Position numbers and translations under genes: made by a program. A stretch of DNA of 26,523 nt from Thiomicrospira sp. UBA5634. Lineage in GTDB: Bacteria > Pseudomonadota > Gammaproteobacteria > Thiomicrospirales > Thiomicrospiraceae. The stretch covers positions 1-26,523 of the forward strand of contig DIJW01000130.1 in assembly GCA_002421475.1 (NCBI GenBank), written 5' to 3'. Numbering within the stretch: the stretch's first letter is position 1; each line of letters opens with the position of its first letter. Under the pieces are notes generated by a model, which searched no databases, was not told where the DNA came from, and saw only the letters and a list, made by a program, of their open reading frames with translations. Shown piece after piece: positions 1-6,801 of the stretch.

Positions 1-25
1 AATCCGATTAAGCCGTGAGCTGATG

Positions 26-31
26 TATAAT
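26..31 (+). promoter_or_regulatory. -10 box of the ArsR-rhodanese gene
   Basis: A perfect TATAAT lies only 7 bases before the ATG at 39. If it is used, transcription would start at about position 38, giving a leaderless or nearly leaderless mRNA. No Shine-Dalgarno sequence is visible between the box and the ATG. No convincing -35 is seen in the few bases available upstream. Confidence 0.4.
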
Positions 32-38
32 CGCCTGC

Positions 39-677
39 ATGGCAAATTCACTTAAATACAATCTGTTTGATCAACTCGCACAGGTCAGCAAAGCGCTAGG
101 GCATGCCAATCGTTTGATGATTTTGGATGTGCTGGCGCAAACCGCCTGTGATGTGGAAACCCTGCATAAAAAACTCGGTTTAAGCATTGCGAATGTATCG
201 AAACATTTACAAACCCTCAAACAAGCAGGCCTGGTGGTCAGCAAGCGCGACGGCCAACATATTATTTATGCCTTGAGTGATCCGAGTGTGTTTCAACTGA
301 TTGTCAGTTTGCGTGACGTCGCCGAAAGTCAGTTAGATTCGATGCAAACGTTATTGCTGGAACACCTCAAACCCAACACGCCGTTTGAACCGATTTCGCT
401 TAAAGCACTCAAAGACAGCAAACAACCTTATACCTTGCTCGATGTCAGACCGGAAGATGAGTTTATCTCCGGCCATATTCCCAATGCGATCAATATTCCG
501 ATTGAACAACTGCCGCACAAAATCAACCAACTGCAAACCGATCAAACGCTGGTCGTTTATTGTCGCGGGCCGTATTGCATGTGGTCGCAACAAGCGGTCG
601 AAGCATTACAACAACGCGGCATTCAAGCCAAACGTCTCACCGACGGCTACCCCGAATGGCAAGCCTCCATTCAGTAA
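39..677 (+). CDS. ArsR-family regulator fused to a rhodanese domain
   Basis: The 212-residue protein has an N-terminal ArsR winged helix-turn-helix (about residues 10-95, recognition region SIANVSKHLQTLKQAGLV) and a C-terminal rhodanese domain (about 115-212). The rhodanese has the CH2A-like LLDVRPEDEFISGHIPNAINIP and an active-site loop CRGPYC, with catalytic Cys175 and a second Cys180. Proteins of this architecture are widespread in sulfur-metabolising bacteria. The plausible role, by inference, is a cytoplasmic repressor whose rhodanese domain senses or carries sulfane sulfur. The HTH domain has only one cysteine (Cys37), so a two-cysteine switch of the BigR/SqrR type inside the HTH is not possible. 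The regulated gene is not evident: the next plus-strand genes belong to a defence-like island, so the target may lie upstream of the window. Confidence 0.9.
   Translation: MANSLKYNLFDQLAQVSKALGHANRLMILDVLAQTACDVETLHKKLGLSIANVSKHLQTLKQAGLVVSKRDGQHIIYALSDPSVFQLIVSLRDVAESQLDSMQTLLLEHLKPNTPFEPISLKALKDSKQPYTLLDVRPEDEFISGHIPNAINIPIEQLPHKINQLQTDQTLVVYCRGPYCMWSQQAVEALQQRGIQAKRLTDGYPEWQASIQ
226..234. repeat. CAGGCCTGG repeat copy 1 (9/10)
   Basis: This is a nine-base match to the window-wide CCAGGCCTGG palindrome. It lies inside the ArsR-rhodanese gene, where it is read in the frame giving Ala-Gly-Leu. Confidence 0.8.
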
Positions 678-705
678 TACCTCAATAACACTTAGCTAGC
701 ATAAC

Positions 706-719
706 CACCAGGCCTGGTG
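706..719. repeat. CCAGGCCTGG palindrome copy 2, intergenic
   Basis: This is a perfect 14-bp palindrome, CACCAGGCCTGGTG, about 30 bases downstream of the ArsR-rhodanese stop codon. It is followed by a weaker inverted repeat, AACCC/GGGTT (about 731-746), and an AT-rich stretch. The two together could form a modest terminator. Confidence 0.85.
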
Positions 720-795
720 CCACTGGCATAAAACCCATAACGGGGTTATTATTGCCCCTATTTCACAATAAACAAACATAAACAGGCCTCGCACC

Positions 796-879
796 ATGTC
801 TTTATCTATCCGCGATATGCGCAAAGCGATCAAATACCCATTCAAGTTTCATCAACAACTCACAATAATGGAAAGTTAG
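796..879 (+). other. 28-codon ORF, possible truncated gene start
   Basis: An ATG at 796 opens a 27-residue ORF (MSLSIRDMRKAIKYPFKFHQ...) that ends at TAG 877-879, three bases before the GTG of the AbiJ-like gene. It has no clear Shine-Dalgarno sequence. It reads like the beginning of a longer protein cut off where the defence island starts, but I do not recognise it, and it could be chance or a leader peptide. Confidence 0.2.
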
Positions 880-881
880 CA

Positions 882-1727
882 GTGCGATTTTCTCAACGAA
901 AGAAGTTAAGCCCGATCCGTGAAACTATTCAAAATGAAGGAATGGACAACGCGCTACGAAACAGATTATGGAATTTGATTATTAAGAGCTTCGATGACCA
1001 AGCACCAAAAAACTTTTTTGGTAAAGATTCTGCAATAAACTGCTTAAAGCCTTACTGGCAGGACTTTTTTAAACTCCCAGTTGATGACATTCCTTTCAAT
1101 TTTAATGATGCTATCAAATCAATAAGAAACTACTTCTTTAACTCACAATGGTTTCAGGTTTACGATTTCATGGAATTTAGTGCACAAGTAATCCCATTAA
1201 ACCTTGCCAAACAATTTATTGATGATTGCAACTTTGTGCTTGAGCAAGAAATGTCGGCTTACCGGTTTGTTGGCAATCAGTTAACCGATATTACCAGCGA
1301 AGAGGAAATTGAAAGTATTGAAGCCGCACTCAATTCGGATGATCAATTTAACGGCGCTAAACAACACCTTCATCAAGCGTTAATGCACCTTTCCAACCGC
1401 ATCAACCCTGATTTCCGAAACTCGATTAAAGAGTCAATTTCGGCGGTTGAATCTTTATGCAAAGTTATCACGAACAACCCCAAGGCAACTCTGGGCGATG
1501 CGATAAACAAAATGAATGAATTAAAAAGTTTTCATCCTGCACTTACTGGTGCTCTCAATAAACTCTATGGCTACACCAGTAATGCTGATGGCATTCGCCA
1601 CGCTTTACTTGATGAAACCAGCATCTCTTATCACGATGCCAAGTTTATGCTGGTGTCATGTAGTGCATTTATCAATTATTTTATTGGGATTTTGAGCGAT
1701 AGTAATCAGCTATCAACTGACGTATAA
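882..1727 (+). CDS. AbiJ_NTD4/HEPN-like putative abortive-infection protein
   Basis: The protein has 281 residues starting at GTG 882, with a weak GGAAAG ribosome site six bases upstream. The N-terminus (MRFSQRKKLSPIRETIQNEGMDNALRNRLWNLI, key residues R6, P11, R13, I16, M21, L25, R26, W30) matches the AbiJ N-terminal domain 4 pattern I know from phage-resistance proteins. The C-terminal half (about 155-272) is all-helical and HEPN-like, with a GIRHALLDE segment at 237-245 and a helix SYHDAKFMLVSCSAFINYFI. HEPN domains of Abi proteins are often RNases, with Arg and His in the active site. It is followed after 18 bases by a DUF3800 gene with its own ribosome site, so the two probably form one operon. 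The coding sequence looks more AT-rich than its neighbours, consistent with recent acquisition. The family assignment is from memory of the motif; catalytic activity is inference. Confidence 0.75.
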   Translation: MRFSQRKKLSPIRETIQNEGMDNALRNRLWNLIIKSFDDQAPKNFFGKDSAINCLKPYWQDFFKLPVDDIPFNFNDAIKSIRNYFFNSQWFQVYDFMEFSAQVIPLNLAKQFIDDCNFVLEQEMSAYRFVGNQLTDITSEEEIESIEAALNSDDQFNGAKQHLHQALMHLSNRINPDFRNSIKESISAVESLCKVITNNPKATLGDAINKMNELKSFHPALTGALNKLYGYTSNADGIRHALLDETSISYHDAKFMLVSCSAFINYFIGILSDSNQLSTDV

Positions 1728-1745
1728 AGCAAGGAATGCAGCCCC

Positions 1746-2459
1746 ATGCAACTCTGTTACTTTGACGAAAACAAACACTCGGCTGAAAACCCCAATTTTT
1801 GGATTGGTGGTTTATTTATTCCAGAAAATCATGCGATTGAATTTGAAAGTACGCTGTCAGATATTGCGTTTAATTTTTTTAGCTCACGAACCATGACCGT
1901 CCATTCTGAATTTCATGCCAAGGATTTGTTTCATGGAAAAGGCAACGCAAAAAAACGTCAGCTAGATGAGCGTGTAAGGGTATTTCAAGAAATTACACAG
2001 TTCATTTGTGATAACCAAATTCCGGTTCGCATGGTAAAAATCGATGTTGTTCGCCACAAATCCCGTTATGCCCATCCTATGCCTGAATATCATCTTGGCT
2101 TAATGTTGATGTTGGAAAGTTTTGCGCATTATCTCGATTCAAAAGACGAAATCGGACTTGTTTTTGGGGATTATGAGTCTGATGAGATGACTAAAGCCGT
2201 GGTGGATTTTTCGGAATATAAATCGGATGGTAAAACACCGATGTATTTTGGTCGACCGCTTGGTCGAATTATTGATACGGTTTATTTTACTCAGTCACAC
2301 CACAGCCGGTTTTTGCAAGTGGCTGATTTATTAGTCTATATGGCTGGCCGTTATGAAGGAAAAACAGAGGTTGCCGACAAGTGGCATGAAATTGAGGTTA
2401 AAGCCTGTTGGGAAAAAATAAAGGCCAGTACTGATTTTGTTATCAAGCACTGGCCTTAG
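1746..2459 (+). CDS. DUF3800 domain protein (RNase H-fold nuclease-like)
   Basis: The protein has 237 residues, with AAGGA at 1731-1735 ahead of the ATG. It opens with CYFDENK (D7, E8), the DUF3800 start motif usually written YxDES. It also carries SEFHAKDL (E55, H56), FGDYESD (D142) and FLQVADLLVYMAGRYEG (D194). These acidic positions fit the metal-binding residues expected of the DUF3800 RNase H-like fold. DUF3800 proteins occur often in mobile regions and near defence genes. Here the gene sits directly after the AbiJ-like gene, so a toxin/partner or two-nuclease arrangement is plausible. There is no signal peptide or membrane segment, so it should be cytoplasmic. Family call is firm; a nuclease function in defence is inferred. 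Confidence 0.8.
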   Translation: MQLCYFDENKHSAENPNFWIGGLFIPENHAIEFESTLSDIAFNFFSSRTMTVHSEFHAKDLFHGKGNAKKRQLDERVRVFQEITQFICDNQIPVRMVKIDVVRHKSRYAHPMPEYHLGLMLMLESFAHYLDSKDEIGLVFGDYESDEMTKAVVDFSEYKSDGKTPMYFGRPLGRIIDTVYFTQSHHSRFLQVADLLVYMAGRYEGKTEVADKWHEIEVKACWEKIKASTDFVIKHWP

Positions 2460-2567
2460 CGTTTGGAACGACCGACTCTTTGTAGAGTAGCCCGCTTATA
2501 GGAACGAGCGTTAGGTCGCTGGGGTGAATATTAACAAAACTCGATGCTAATCACAACCTTGCTATTA

Positions 2568-2587
2568 AACCACCAGGCCTGGTGGTT
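2568..2587. terminator. CCAGGCCTGG palindrome copy 3: 20-bp perfect palindrome between convergent genes
   Basis: The sequence AACCACCAGGCCTGGTGGTT is a perfect 20-bp palindrome. It lies between the convergent DUF3800 (plus) and DUF2892 (minus) genes, five bases before the stop codon of the latter, so it could act as a bidirectional terminator. No long U-tract follows on either strand. A separate small stem (ACTCT/AGAGT, 2475-2488) precedes it. Confidence 0.6.
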
Positions 2588-2592
2588 GGTTG

Positions 2593-2898
2593 TTATGTGT
2601 TTTTAGCTTTGTCGTCACAACCGCAGTTTGAGCCGCTGCAGCCGGTTTTTTCGGCGGCTTCTTTCGGTGTATCGCAAACCACACCGCAGGCGACACATTC
2701 ACCGCGCGCGTTTTTAAACATCGGGCAAAAGCCGCTGAAGCTGGCTTGAATTGCATTCGCAGCCATTACCAACATAATCCAGAAAATCCAGTTTTCGGTT
2801 AAATTGATTTGGCCTAAAAAGTGCGCCACGACAATGAGTACCACCATCATGATGGCAAAAAATCGTAATGGTCGATTGCCTTTAACAACACTGCTCAT
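2593..2898 (-). CDS. DUF2892 (YgaP-type) membrane protein with cysteine-rich tail
   Basis: The 101-residue protein has two hydrophobic helices (about residues 12-28 and 36-52) framed by NRPLRFFA at the N-terminus and SGFCPMF after the second helix. This is the DUF2892 pattern, the membrane hairpin that follows the rhodanese domain in E. coli YgaP. The tail is unusually cysteine-rich: C58, C68, C71, C75, C87, C92 and C94. An AGGAGAG ribosome site precedes the ATG. It is the second gene of a minus-strand pair behind the HPP-family gene (45-base gap) and faces a divergent exported rhodanese. The cysteines could bind metal or carry persulfide, but that is inference. Confidence 0.8.
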   Translation of the reverse strand: MSSVVKGNRPLRFFAIMMVVLIVVAHFLGQINLTENWIFWIMLVMAANAIQASFSGFCPMFKNARGECVACGVVCDTPKEAAEKTGCSGSNCGCDDKAKNT

Positions 2899-2943
2899 GA
2901 TTCACTCTCCTATTTAATTGGACGTTGTTTCAACCGCTTTATT

Positions 2944-3660
2944 TTAGCTTTTTTGGCCTTTAGTTTCAGCACCAGGCCTGGTTTGCTCGGTTTTTTGGTG
3001 ATGTTGACGCGCAGCGCGATAAAGCTGCATAAATTCGGCTTCACTCATTTCAAAGTAGCCATGCATTTTTTCGCTGGCGTAAACCAAATCTTCATGCGTT
3101 ATGTCCGATCGTTTTTCAGGTTGTGCTTGCGTTTTATTGAACACGACATAGGGATAACGTCGCCATTTAAACGGTGCGTTAAACAGGATCGCAGTGCCGA
3201 GTAAAATCAATACGCTAGGTAACAAACTTAGCCACAACAAACTCCAGCCGAGGGTTTCGACCTCAACAGTGCCTAATGCAATAAATAACGCCGTTGCGCC
3301 ACCCGGTGCATGACGCGCTTTGAACAGTAGCATAAAAAACAAGGTGCTCGTAACGGCAATCGGTACGGCAATCATCGGGTCACTAAAAAACGTCCAACTT
3401 GCCAAACCGCAAATGCCGGCTATCATTTGACCCGCCAATAACGCCCAAGGCTGCGCCATCGGAGCGTGCGGTGTTGCAAACAAAATAATCGCACTTGCAC
3501 CCATCGAGGCAATCACAAACCAGGCGTAAACACCGTCACTTAACCAACCCATCGTCAGTACCAACACCGTCATGGCGACAAGCACACCACTGACCGATAA
3601 TAAAACCTCCGATAGATGACTGGATTCGAAAGAAAAAGCTGATTTAAGTAATTGCATCAT
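2944..3660 (-). CDS. HPP-family integral membrane protein (nitrite-transporter family)
   Basis: The 238-residue protein has roughly six hydrophobic segments in the first 165 residues. It carries the conserved GASAIILFATPHAPMAQPW (54-72) and HAPGGATAL (117-125) blocks of the HPP family, some members of which transport nitrite in chloroplasts and cyanobacteria. The second block reads HAP where the family usually has HPP, so the namesake motif is altered. The last 65-70 residues form a hydrophilic, probably cytoplasmic tail (RSDITHEDLVYASEKMHGYFEMSEAEFMQLYRAAR) rich in charged helices. An AGAGGA ribosome site lies eight bases before the first of two tandem ATG codons (3660 and 3657). It likely forms an operon with the DUF2892 gene. 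A nitrite role fits the nearby NsrR/Hmp/NnrS genes but is inference. Confidence 0.8.
   Translation of the reverse strand: MMQLLKSAFSFESSHLSEVLLSVSGVLVAMTVLVLTMGWLSDGVYAWFVIASMGASAIILFATPHAPMAQPWALLAGQMIAGICGLASWTFFSDPMIAVPIAVTSTLFFMLLFKARHAPGGATALFIALGTVEVETLGWSLLWLSLLPSVLILLGTAILFNAPFKWRRYPYVVFNKTQAQPEKRSDITHEDLVYASEKMHGYFEMSEAEFMQLYRAARQHHQKTEQTRPGAETKGQKS
2971..2982. repeat. CCAGGCCTGG palindrome copy 4 (ACCAGGCCTGGT)
   Basis: This 12-bp perfect palindrome lies within the 3' end of the HPP-family gene and is read in the frame giving Arg-Pro-Gly. Confidence 0.85.
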
Positions 3661-3747
3661 AGTGTATTTCCTCTAATTTATCGTTCGCCCACTGAACGTA
3701 ATAACTTGATTTTTATATTTTTTTACAACATCTAATCGGCTGGTTTT

Positions 3748-3776
3748 TTGACAAGCCTATTATTATTTGCTAGGTT
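3748..3776 (+). promoter_or_regulatory. Putative sigma-70 promoter of the exported rhodanese
   Basis: A perfect -35 TTGACA (3748-3753) is followed after 17 bases by TAGGTT (3771-3776), a weak -10. TATAAC starts one base later and could be used instead. The start point would be near 3783, leaving a leader of about 50 bases that ends in a strong AGGGGG ribosome site (3823-3828). Confidence 0.5.
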
Positions 3777-3833
3777 TATAACTGTGTTAATCCGCAAGAC
3801 CGTACAAATTTTTTTGGTCAAAAGGGGGTCATC

Positions 3834-4490
3834 ATGTTTTATAAATTCGGTATTTTAAGTGCATGCTTGTTGGTATTTATCTCAAGCCAAGCCGTCTCTG
3901 CTGATGAGTTAAAGGTAAAAATCAGCCCACAATTGAGTTCAGTTACGGTTCAACATAACGGCAAGGCCGTCACCATCCAACGTATTCAAGATCCTAAAAA
4001 CACGATCGTTGACGATTATGCTTTAACCTCTCGTACTTGCCCGCCATTTTGCGTGCAGCCGATGCAACTCGCGCCCGGCGTAACCACCATTGGTGAACTT
4101 GAGCTGCTCGACTTTTTACAACGTAAATCTAACGGTGATCAATCTATCTTAATCATTGACTCACGTACGCCGGATTGGGTTGAAAAAGGAACCATTCCAA
4201 ATGCTACTAATTTGCCTTGGACAAAACTTCATCCACAGTCTGCCGGTTATGAACCGATTGAGGTAGAAGGCATTCTCACCCAGCAGTTTAATGCTCGCGT
4301 TAGCGAGGGCATTTGGGACTTTGCGAATGCCAAAACCTTGGTTTTTTTCTGTAACGGCCCTTGGTGTGGCCAATCACCTGCCAATATCCGTTCACTGATT
4401 AACTTAGGTTATCCGGCGCATAAAATTTTTTGGTATCGTGGCGGTATGCAGGCCTGGCACGGTTTGGGTTTAACCACGGTTAAACCCTAA
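3834..4490 (+). CDS. Exported rhodanese-domain protein
   Basis: The 218-residue protein starts with a signal peptide (hydrophobic core about 6-20, likely cleavage after VSA, residue 23), so it is probably periplasmic. A pre-domain contains TCPPFC (C69, C73) followed by PMQLAPGVTTIGELELLDFL. The rhodanese domain spans about 85-215, with LIIDSRTPDWVEKGTIPNATNLPW and the active-site loop FFCNGPWCGQSP (C173, C178). The loop is a CxxxxC type like that of the ArsR-rhodanese at the start of the window. The four cysteines suggest thiol or persulfide transfer in the periplasm. It is divergent from the HPP/DUF2892 pair and is followed 39 bases later by a small gene with a broken frame, probably in the same transcript. 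Confidence 0.88.
   Translation: MFYKFGILSACLLVFISSQAVSADELKVKISPQLSSVTVQHNGKAVTIQRIQDPKNTIVDDYALTSRTCPPFCVQPMQLAPGVTTIGELELLDFLQRKSNGDQSILIIDSRTPDWVEKGTIPNATNLPWTKLHPQSAGYEPIEVEGILTQQFNARVSEGIWDFANAKTLVFFCNGPWCGQSPANIRSLINLGYPAHKIFWYRGGMQAWHGLGLTTVKP
4449..4457. repeat. CAGGCCTGG repeat copy 5 (9/10)
   Basis: This nine-base match lies near the end of the exported rhodanese gene and is read as Gln-Ala-Trp. A further degenerate copy, ACCACCTGGCCTGGTTGG (about 4501-4518, one central base changed), lies just after the stop codon of the same gene. Confidence 0.75.
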
Positions 4491-4529
4491 ACTGATTTAC
4501 ACCACCTGGCCTGGTTGGGAGAAGACGTA

Positions 4530-4897
4530 ATGCCTCATCAAACCATTTTTCTGCCTAATACCCTCGCTGCTTGGCAAAACCAAGCACTTCTGACGGCCTG
4601 AAACATACATTAACTGCTGAGTTAAATCAGCTCGATAAAACCCAACTGCCCTTACAACAAGGTTTAACGCAGGGCAATTGGGTGGTCGAACAACCGATTC
4701 AACTGATGATTTTGGATCTACAGTCGAATACTGAATTTCTCACCATAAAAGCCCTGATTTTTTATAGCAGCTTGAATGCGGGAAGTTGTTGCGAAAATGA
4801 CCCTACACCGCTTTGTGAGCTGCCTGAAAACATCACATTACAGCTGCAAATTTCACGACAGGATGCACGCACGCAAGTCGATTTATTAGCCGACTAA
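4530..4897 (+). pseudogene. Small conserved-looking gene with an apparent -1 frameshift
   Basis: A good ribosome site (GGGAGAAG, about 4517-4524) precedes ATG 4530, which opens MPHQTIFLPNTLAAWQNQAL and then stops at TGA 4599-4601. The downstream frame, open through SDGLKHTLTAELNQLDK to TAA 4895-4897, has no good start of its own: only a TTG at 4571 without a ribosome site. Joining the frames by a -1 shift near 4587-4592 gives a continuous protein of about 122 residues, with a cysteine cluster GSCCENDPTPLCELPE near the middle. No slippery heptamer is visible, so a one-base deletion or sequencing error is likelier than programmed shifting. I do not recognise the family. It follows the exported rhodanese in the same direction. 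Confidence 0.55.
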
Positions 4898-4927
4898 CCC
4901 TACTGCGTGCGCTGTCTCAAGTTCAAC

Positions 4928-5380
4928 CTAATGAAAAACCGGTAGCTGCGTTGAAATGTCTGTGACGAAAATTTCGTGGCGCACCTGCGGCGTCACAATA
5001 TCGCTCAAATAAAACTGAGCAAGATGCGCCAGATAACTCTCTTGCGCTTGGTACAAATAGTTTTTCAAGACACACGCATTTTCAATCAAACACACCGGTT
5101 CATGACAATTCACCGGGCTTAATGTCACTTCCATCAACTCCACCACTTCGCGCAAGTTAATTTGGTTACTCGGCTTAGCCAATTTTAAGCCGCCACCTTG
5201 ACCCCGAACTGACTCAATTAACCCGCTATTGGCCAGTTTTTGCACGATCTTCATCACATGGCTGCGTGAAATATCAAAACGCGTGGCAATAAGGTGAATT
5301 TGCGATAAATCTTGTGCCGGTTTCGAAGCCAAGTAGATCAACACGCGAAACGCAAAATCCGTTTGTTTTGTCAGTTGCAT
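4928..5380 (-). CDS. nsrR: Nitric-oxide-sensing Rrf2-family repressor NsrR
   Basis: I chose the ATG at 5380 (MQLTKQTDFAFRVLIYLA), which has GAGG six bases upstream and matches the family N-terminus; the frame is open to an ATG at 5410. The 150-residue protein has an Rrf2 winged helix (about 1-75) with SRSHVMKIVQKLANSGLIESVRGQGGG as helix-turn-helix plus wing. Three cluster-ligand cysteines follow at C92, C97 and C103 (C-x4-C-x5-C), the spacing of E. coli NsrR. NsrR binds a [4Fe-4S] cluster that is destroyed by NO, which relieves repression. The gene is divergent from hmp with a matching operator between them. Function is well supported. Confidence 0.93.
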   Translation of the reverse strand: MQLTKQTDFAFRVLIYLASKPAQDLSQIHLIATRFDISRSHVMKIVQKLANSGLIESVRGQGGGLKLAKPSNQINLREVVELMEVTLSPVNCHEPVCLIENACVLKNYLYQAQESYLAHLAQFYLSDIVTPQVRHEIFVTDISTQLPVFH

Positions 5381-5408
5381 AACCATCCTCATGCTGAATT
5401 TAGTGATC

Positions 5409-5438
5409 ATTATAGTTGACAGTTGACCAAATATTCAA
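5409..5438 (-). promoter_or_regulatory. nsrR promoter
   Basis: On the minus strand, TTGAAT (5438-5433) and a perfect TATAAT (5414-5409) are separated by 18 bases. The start point would be near 5402, about 20 bases before ATG 5380. A degenerate NsrR-like inverted repeat (5430-5452) overlaps the -35 element, which would allow autoregulation. Confidence 0.6.
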
Positions 5439-5455
5439 ATAACATGCACCTTTCA

Positions 5456-5478
5456 AAGATTCATCCAATATGAATCTT
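5456..5478. promoter_or_regulatory. NsrR operator upstream of hmp
   Basis: AAGATTCAT and ATGAATCTT form a perfect 9-bp inverted repeat separated by CCAAT. The total length of 23 bp and the outer bases match the known NsrR site pattern (AAGATGCAT ... ATGCATCTT). It lies between divergent nsrR and hmp, about 80 bases before the hmp start. A possible hmp promoter (TTAATT 5477-5482, 18-base gap, TATAGT 5501-5506) overlaps its right edge, consistent with repression. Confidence 0.85.
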
Positions 5479-5557
5479 AATTTTCGGGTCGACCAATACC
5501 TATAGTTATGGCTTGTATAACGACCTTTAGACCACCTTACAATCGAAAGAGTATTAA

Positions 5558-6739
5558 ATGTTAACTCCTCAAATTATCGAAACCGTTAAGTCGACCGCGC
5601 CTGTTTTAGCTGAGCAAGGCGTAAATATCACCAATCTGTTTTATCAAAAACTGTTCAAAAACCATCCTGAACTTAAACATGTGTTTAATATGGCGAACCA
5701 AGCGCAAGGTGAGCAATCGAAAGCCTTAGCGGAATCGGTATTTATGTACGCCAGCCGAATTGATGAGCTGGAAGCGCTGGGGCCGATGGTTAAACGTATT
5801 GCCCATAAACATGCGAGTTTGCATATTCAGCCGGATCATTATCCGATCGTAGGTAAATACCTTTTGGAAGCCGTTCAAGAACATTTGTCGCTGCCGGAAG
5901 ACCACGAAATTTTAAAAGCTTGGGCGGTGGCTTATGCCTTTTTAGCCCAGGTCTTTGTGGATACCGAAGAACAAATTTATGCAGCCAATGAAGAAAAAAC
6001 CGGCGGCTGGCGCGGTTTTAAAGCGTTCAATATTTCGCGCATCGTCAACGAAGGCGAGTCGGTTAAATCCTTTTATTTGATCCCGGAAGACGGTGAGTTA
6101 GTTGAATTTGAGGCCGGTCAATATTTAGGCATCAAACTGAAAGGCGAGAAAGGGGGGTTTGATGAAATTCGCCAATATTCAATTTCAAATGCGCCGGGCG
6201 AACCCTACTATCGCATCAGCGTTAAAACCGAAGCGCACTCTGCGAATCATCCTGGGCAAGTTTCTAACCGGTTACATCAGGCTCAAGTTGGTGATCAAAT
6301 TTGGGTACAACCCCCAACCGGTGAATTTGTCGTAAAAAATCAAGATAAAGCAAAGGTGTTTATCGCCGGCGGTGTCGGGATTACGCCTTTATTGAGTATG
6401 TTGACCGATCAATTGAATAGAAACCCAAATCAGGATTTGCGTTTTATTCAATGCGTTAAAGATCAGTCACATCACATAATGAAAAACGAAATTAGCTTAC
6501 TTAAACACAAATACGGTTTTGAGTATTTAAGTGCGTATGAATTTGGTGAGGGCGCAGACCACCAAGGCTATTTAACTCCGGCTGTTTTGGCAAAATGGTT
6601 ACCGAATACTCAAGCGGATGTTTATTTCTGCGGCCCGAAACCATTTATGACATCTATTTATAACATCTGTAGTGCGCTAGGTTTTGCACCGGAACAATTA
6701 CATTACGAAGTGTTTGGCCCAACAACCGCTCTCAACTAA
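5558..6739 (+). CDS. hmp: Flavohemoglobin, nitric oxide dioxygenase
   Basis: The 393-residue protein has the full Hmp architecture. The globin domain (about 1-138) has Tyr29, Gln53 and proximal His85 at the same numbers as in E. coli Hmp. The FAD domain (about 150-260) has RQYSISNAPG (205-214), and the NAD domain has GGVGITPLLSML (271-282), YFCGPKPFM and HYEVFGP near the C-terminus. The enzyme converts NO plus O2 to nitrate using NAD(P)H in the cytoplasm. It is divergent from nsrR, with the operator in between. A 12-bp hairpin lies just after the stop. Nothing appears missing. Confidence 0.97.
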   Translation: MLTPQIIETVKSTAPVLAEQGVNITNLFYQKLFKNHPELKHVFNMANQAQGEQSKALAESVFMYASRIDELEALGPMVKRIAHKHASLHIQPDHYPIVGKYLLEAVQEHLSLPEDHEILKAWAVAYAFLAQVFVDTEEQIYAANEEKTGGWRGFKAFNISRIVNEGESVKSFYLIPEDGELVEFEAGQYLGIKLKGEKGGFDEIRQYSISNAPGEPYYRISVKTEAHSANHPGQVSNRLHQAQVGDQIWVQPPTGEFVVKNQDKAKVFIAGGVGITPLLSMLTDQLNRNPNQDLRFIQCVKDQSHHIMKNEISLLKHKYGFEYLSAYEFGEGADHQGYLTPAVLAKWLPNTQADVYFCGPKPFMTSIYNICSALGFAPEQLHYEVFGPTTALN

Positions 6740-6775
6740 AAAAAAGATTTGAGTCGACAATGCCGACTCAAATCT
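6738..6775 (-). terminator. Intrinsic terminator for the minus-strand chemoreceptor gene
   Basis: A perfect 12-bp stem pairs AGATTTGAGTCG (6745-6756) with its complement (6764-6775) around a 7-base loop. On the minus strand it is followed by eight T residues (complement of the A-run ending at 6745), so it is a proper Rho-independent terminator for the gene ending at 6802. For hmp on the plus strand the hairpin has no U-tract and would be weaker. Confidence 0.85.
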
Positions 6776-6801
6776 CATTACATAACTTTATAACAGCGGA
6801 T

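Noticed and set aside
882..2459. Lack of the iterated palindrome as proof of foreign origin of the island
   Set aside because: The clearly native operon between about 10.7 and 16.2 kb also lacks copies over a longer distance.
2461..2520. attC-like integron site (GTTAGGT at 2510)
   Set aside because: The seven bases fit GTTRRRY, but no matching RYYYAAC partner or imperfect-repeat body was found upstream; probably chance.
4584..4601. Programmed -1 frameshifting in the small gene
   Set aside because: No X-XXY-YYZ slippery heptamer or nearby pseudoknot-like repeat is visible; a simple base loss is likelier.
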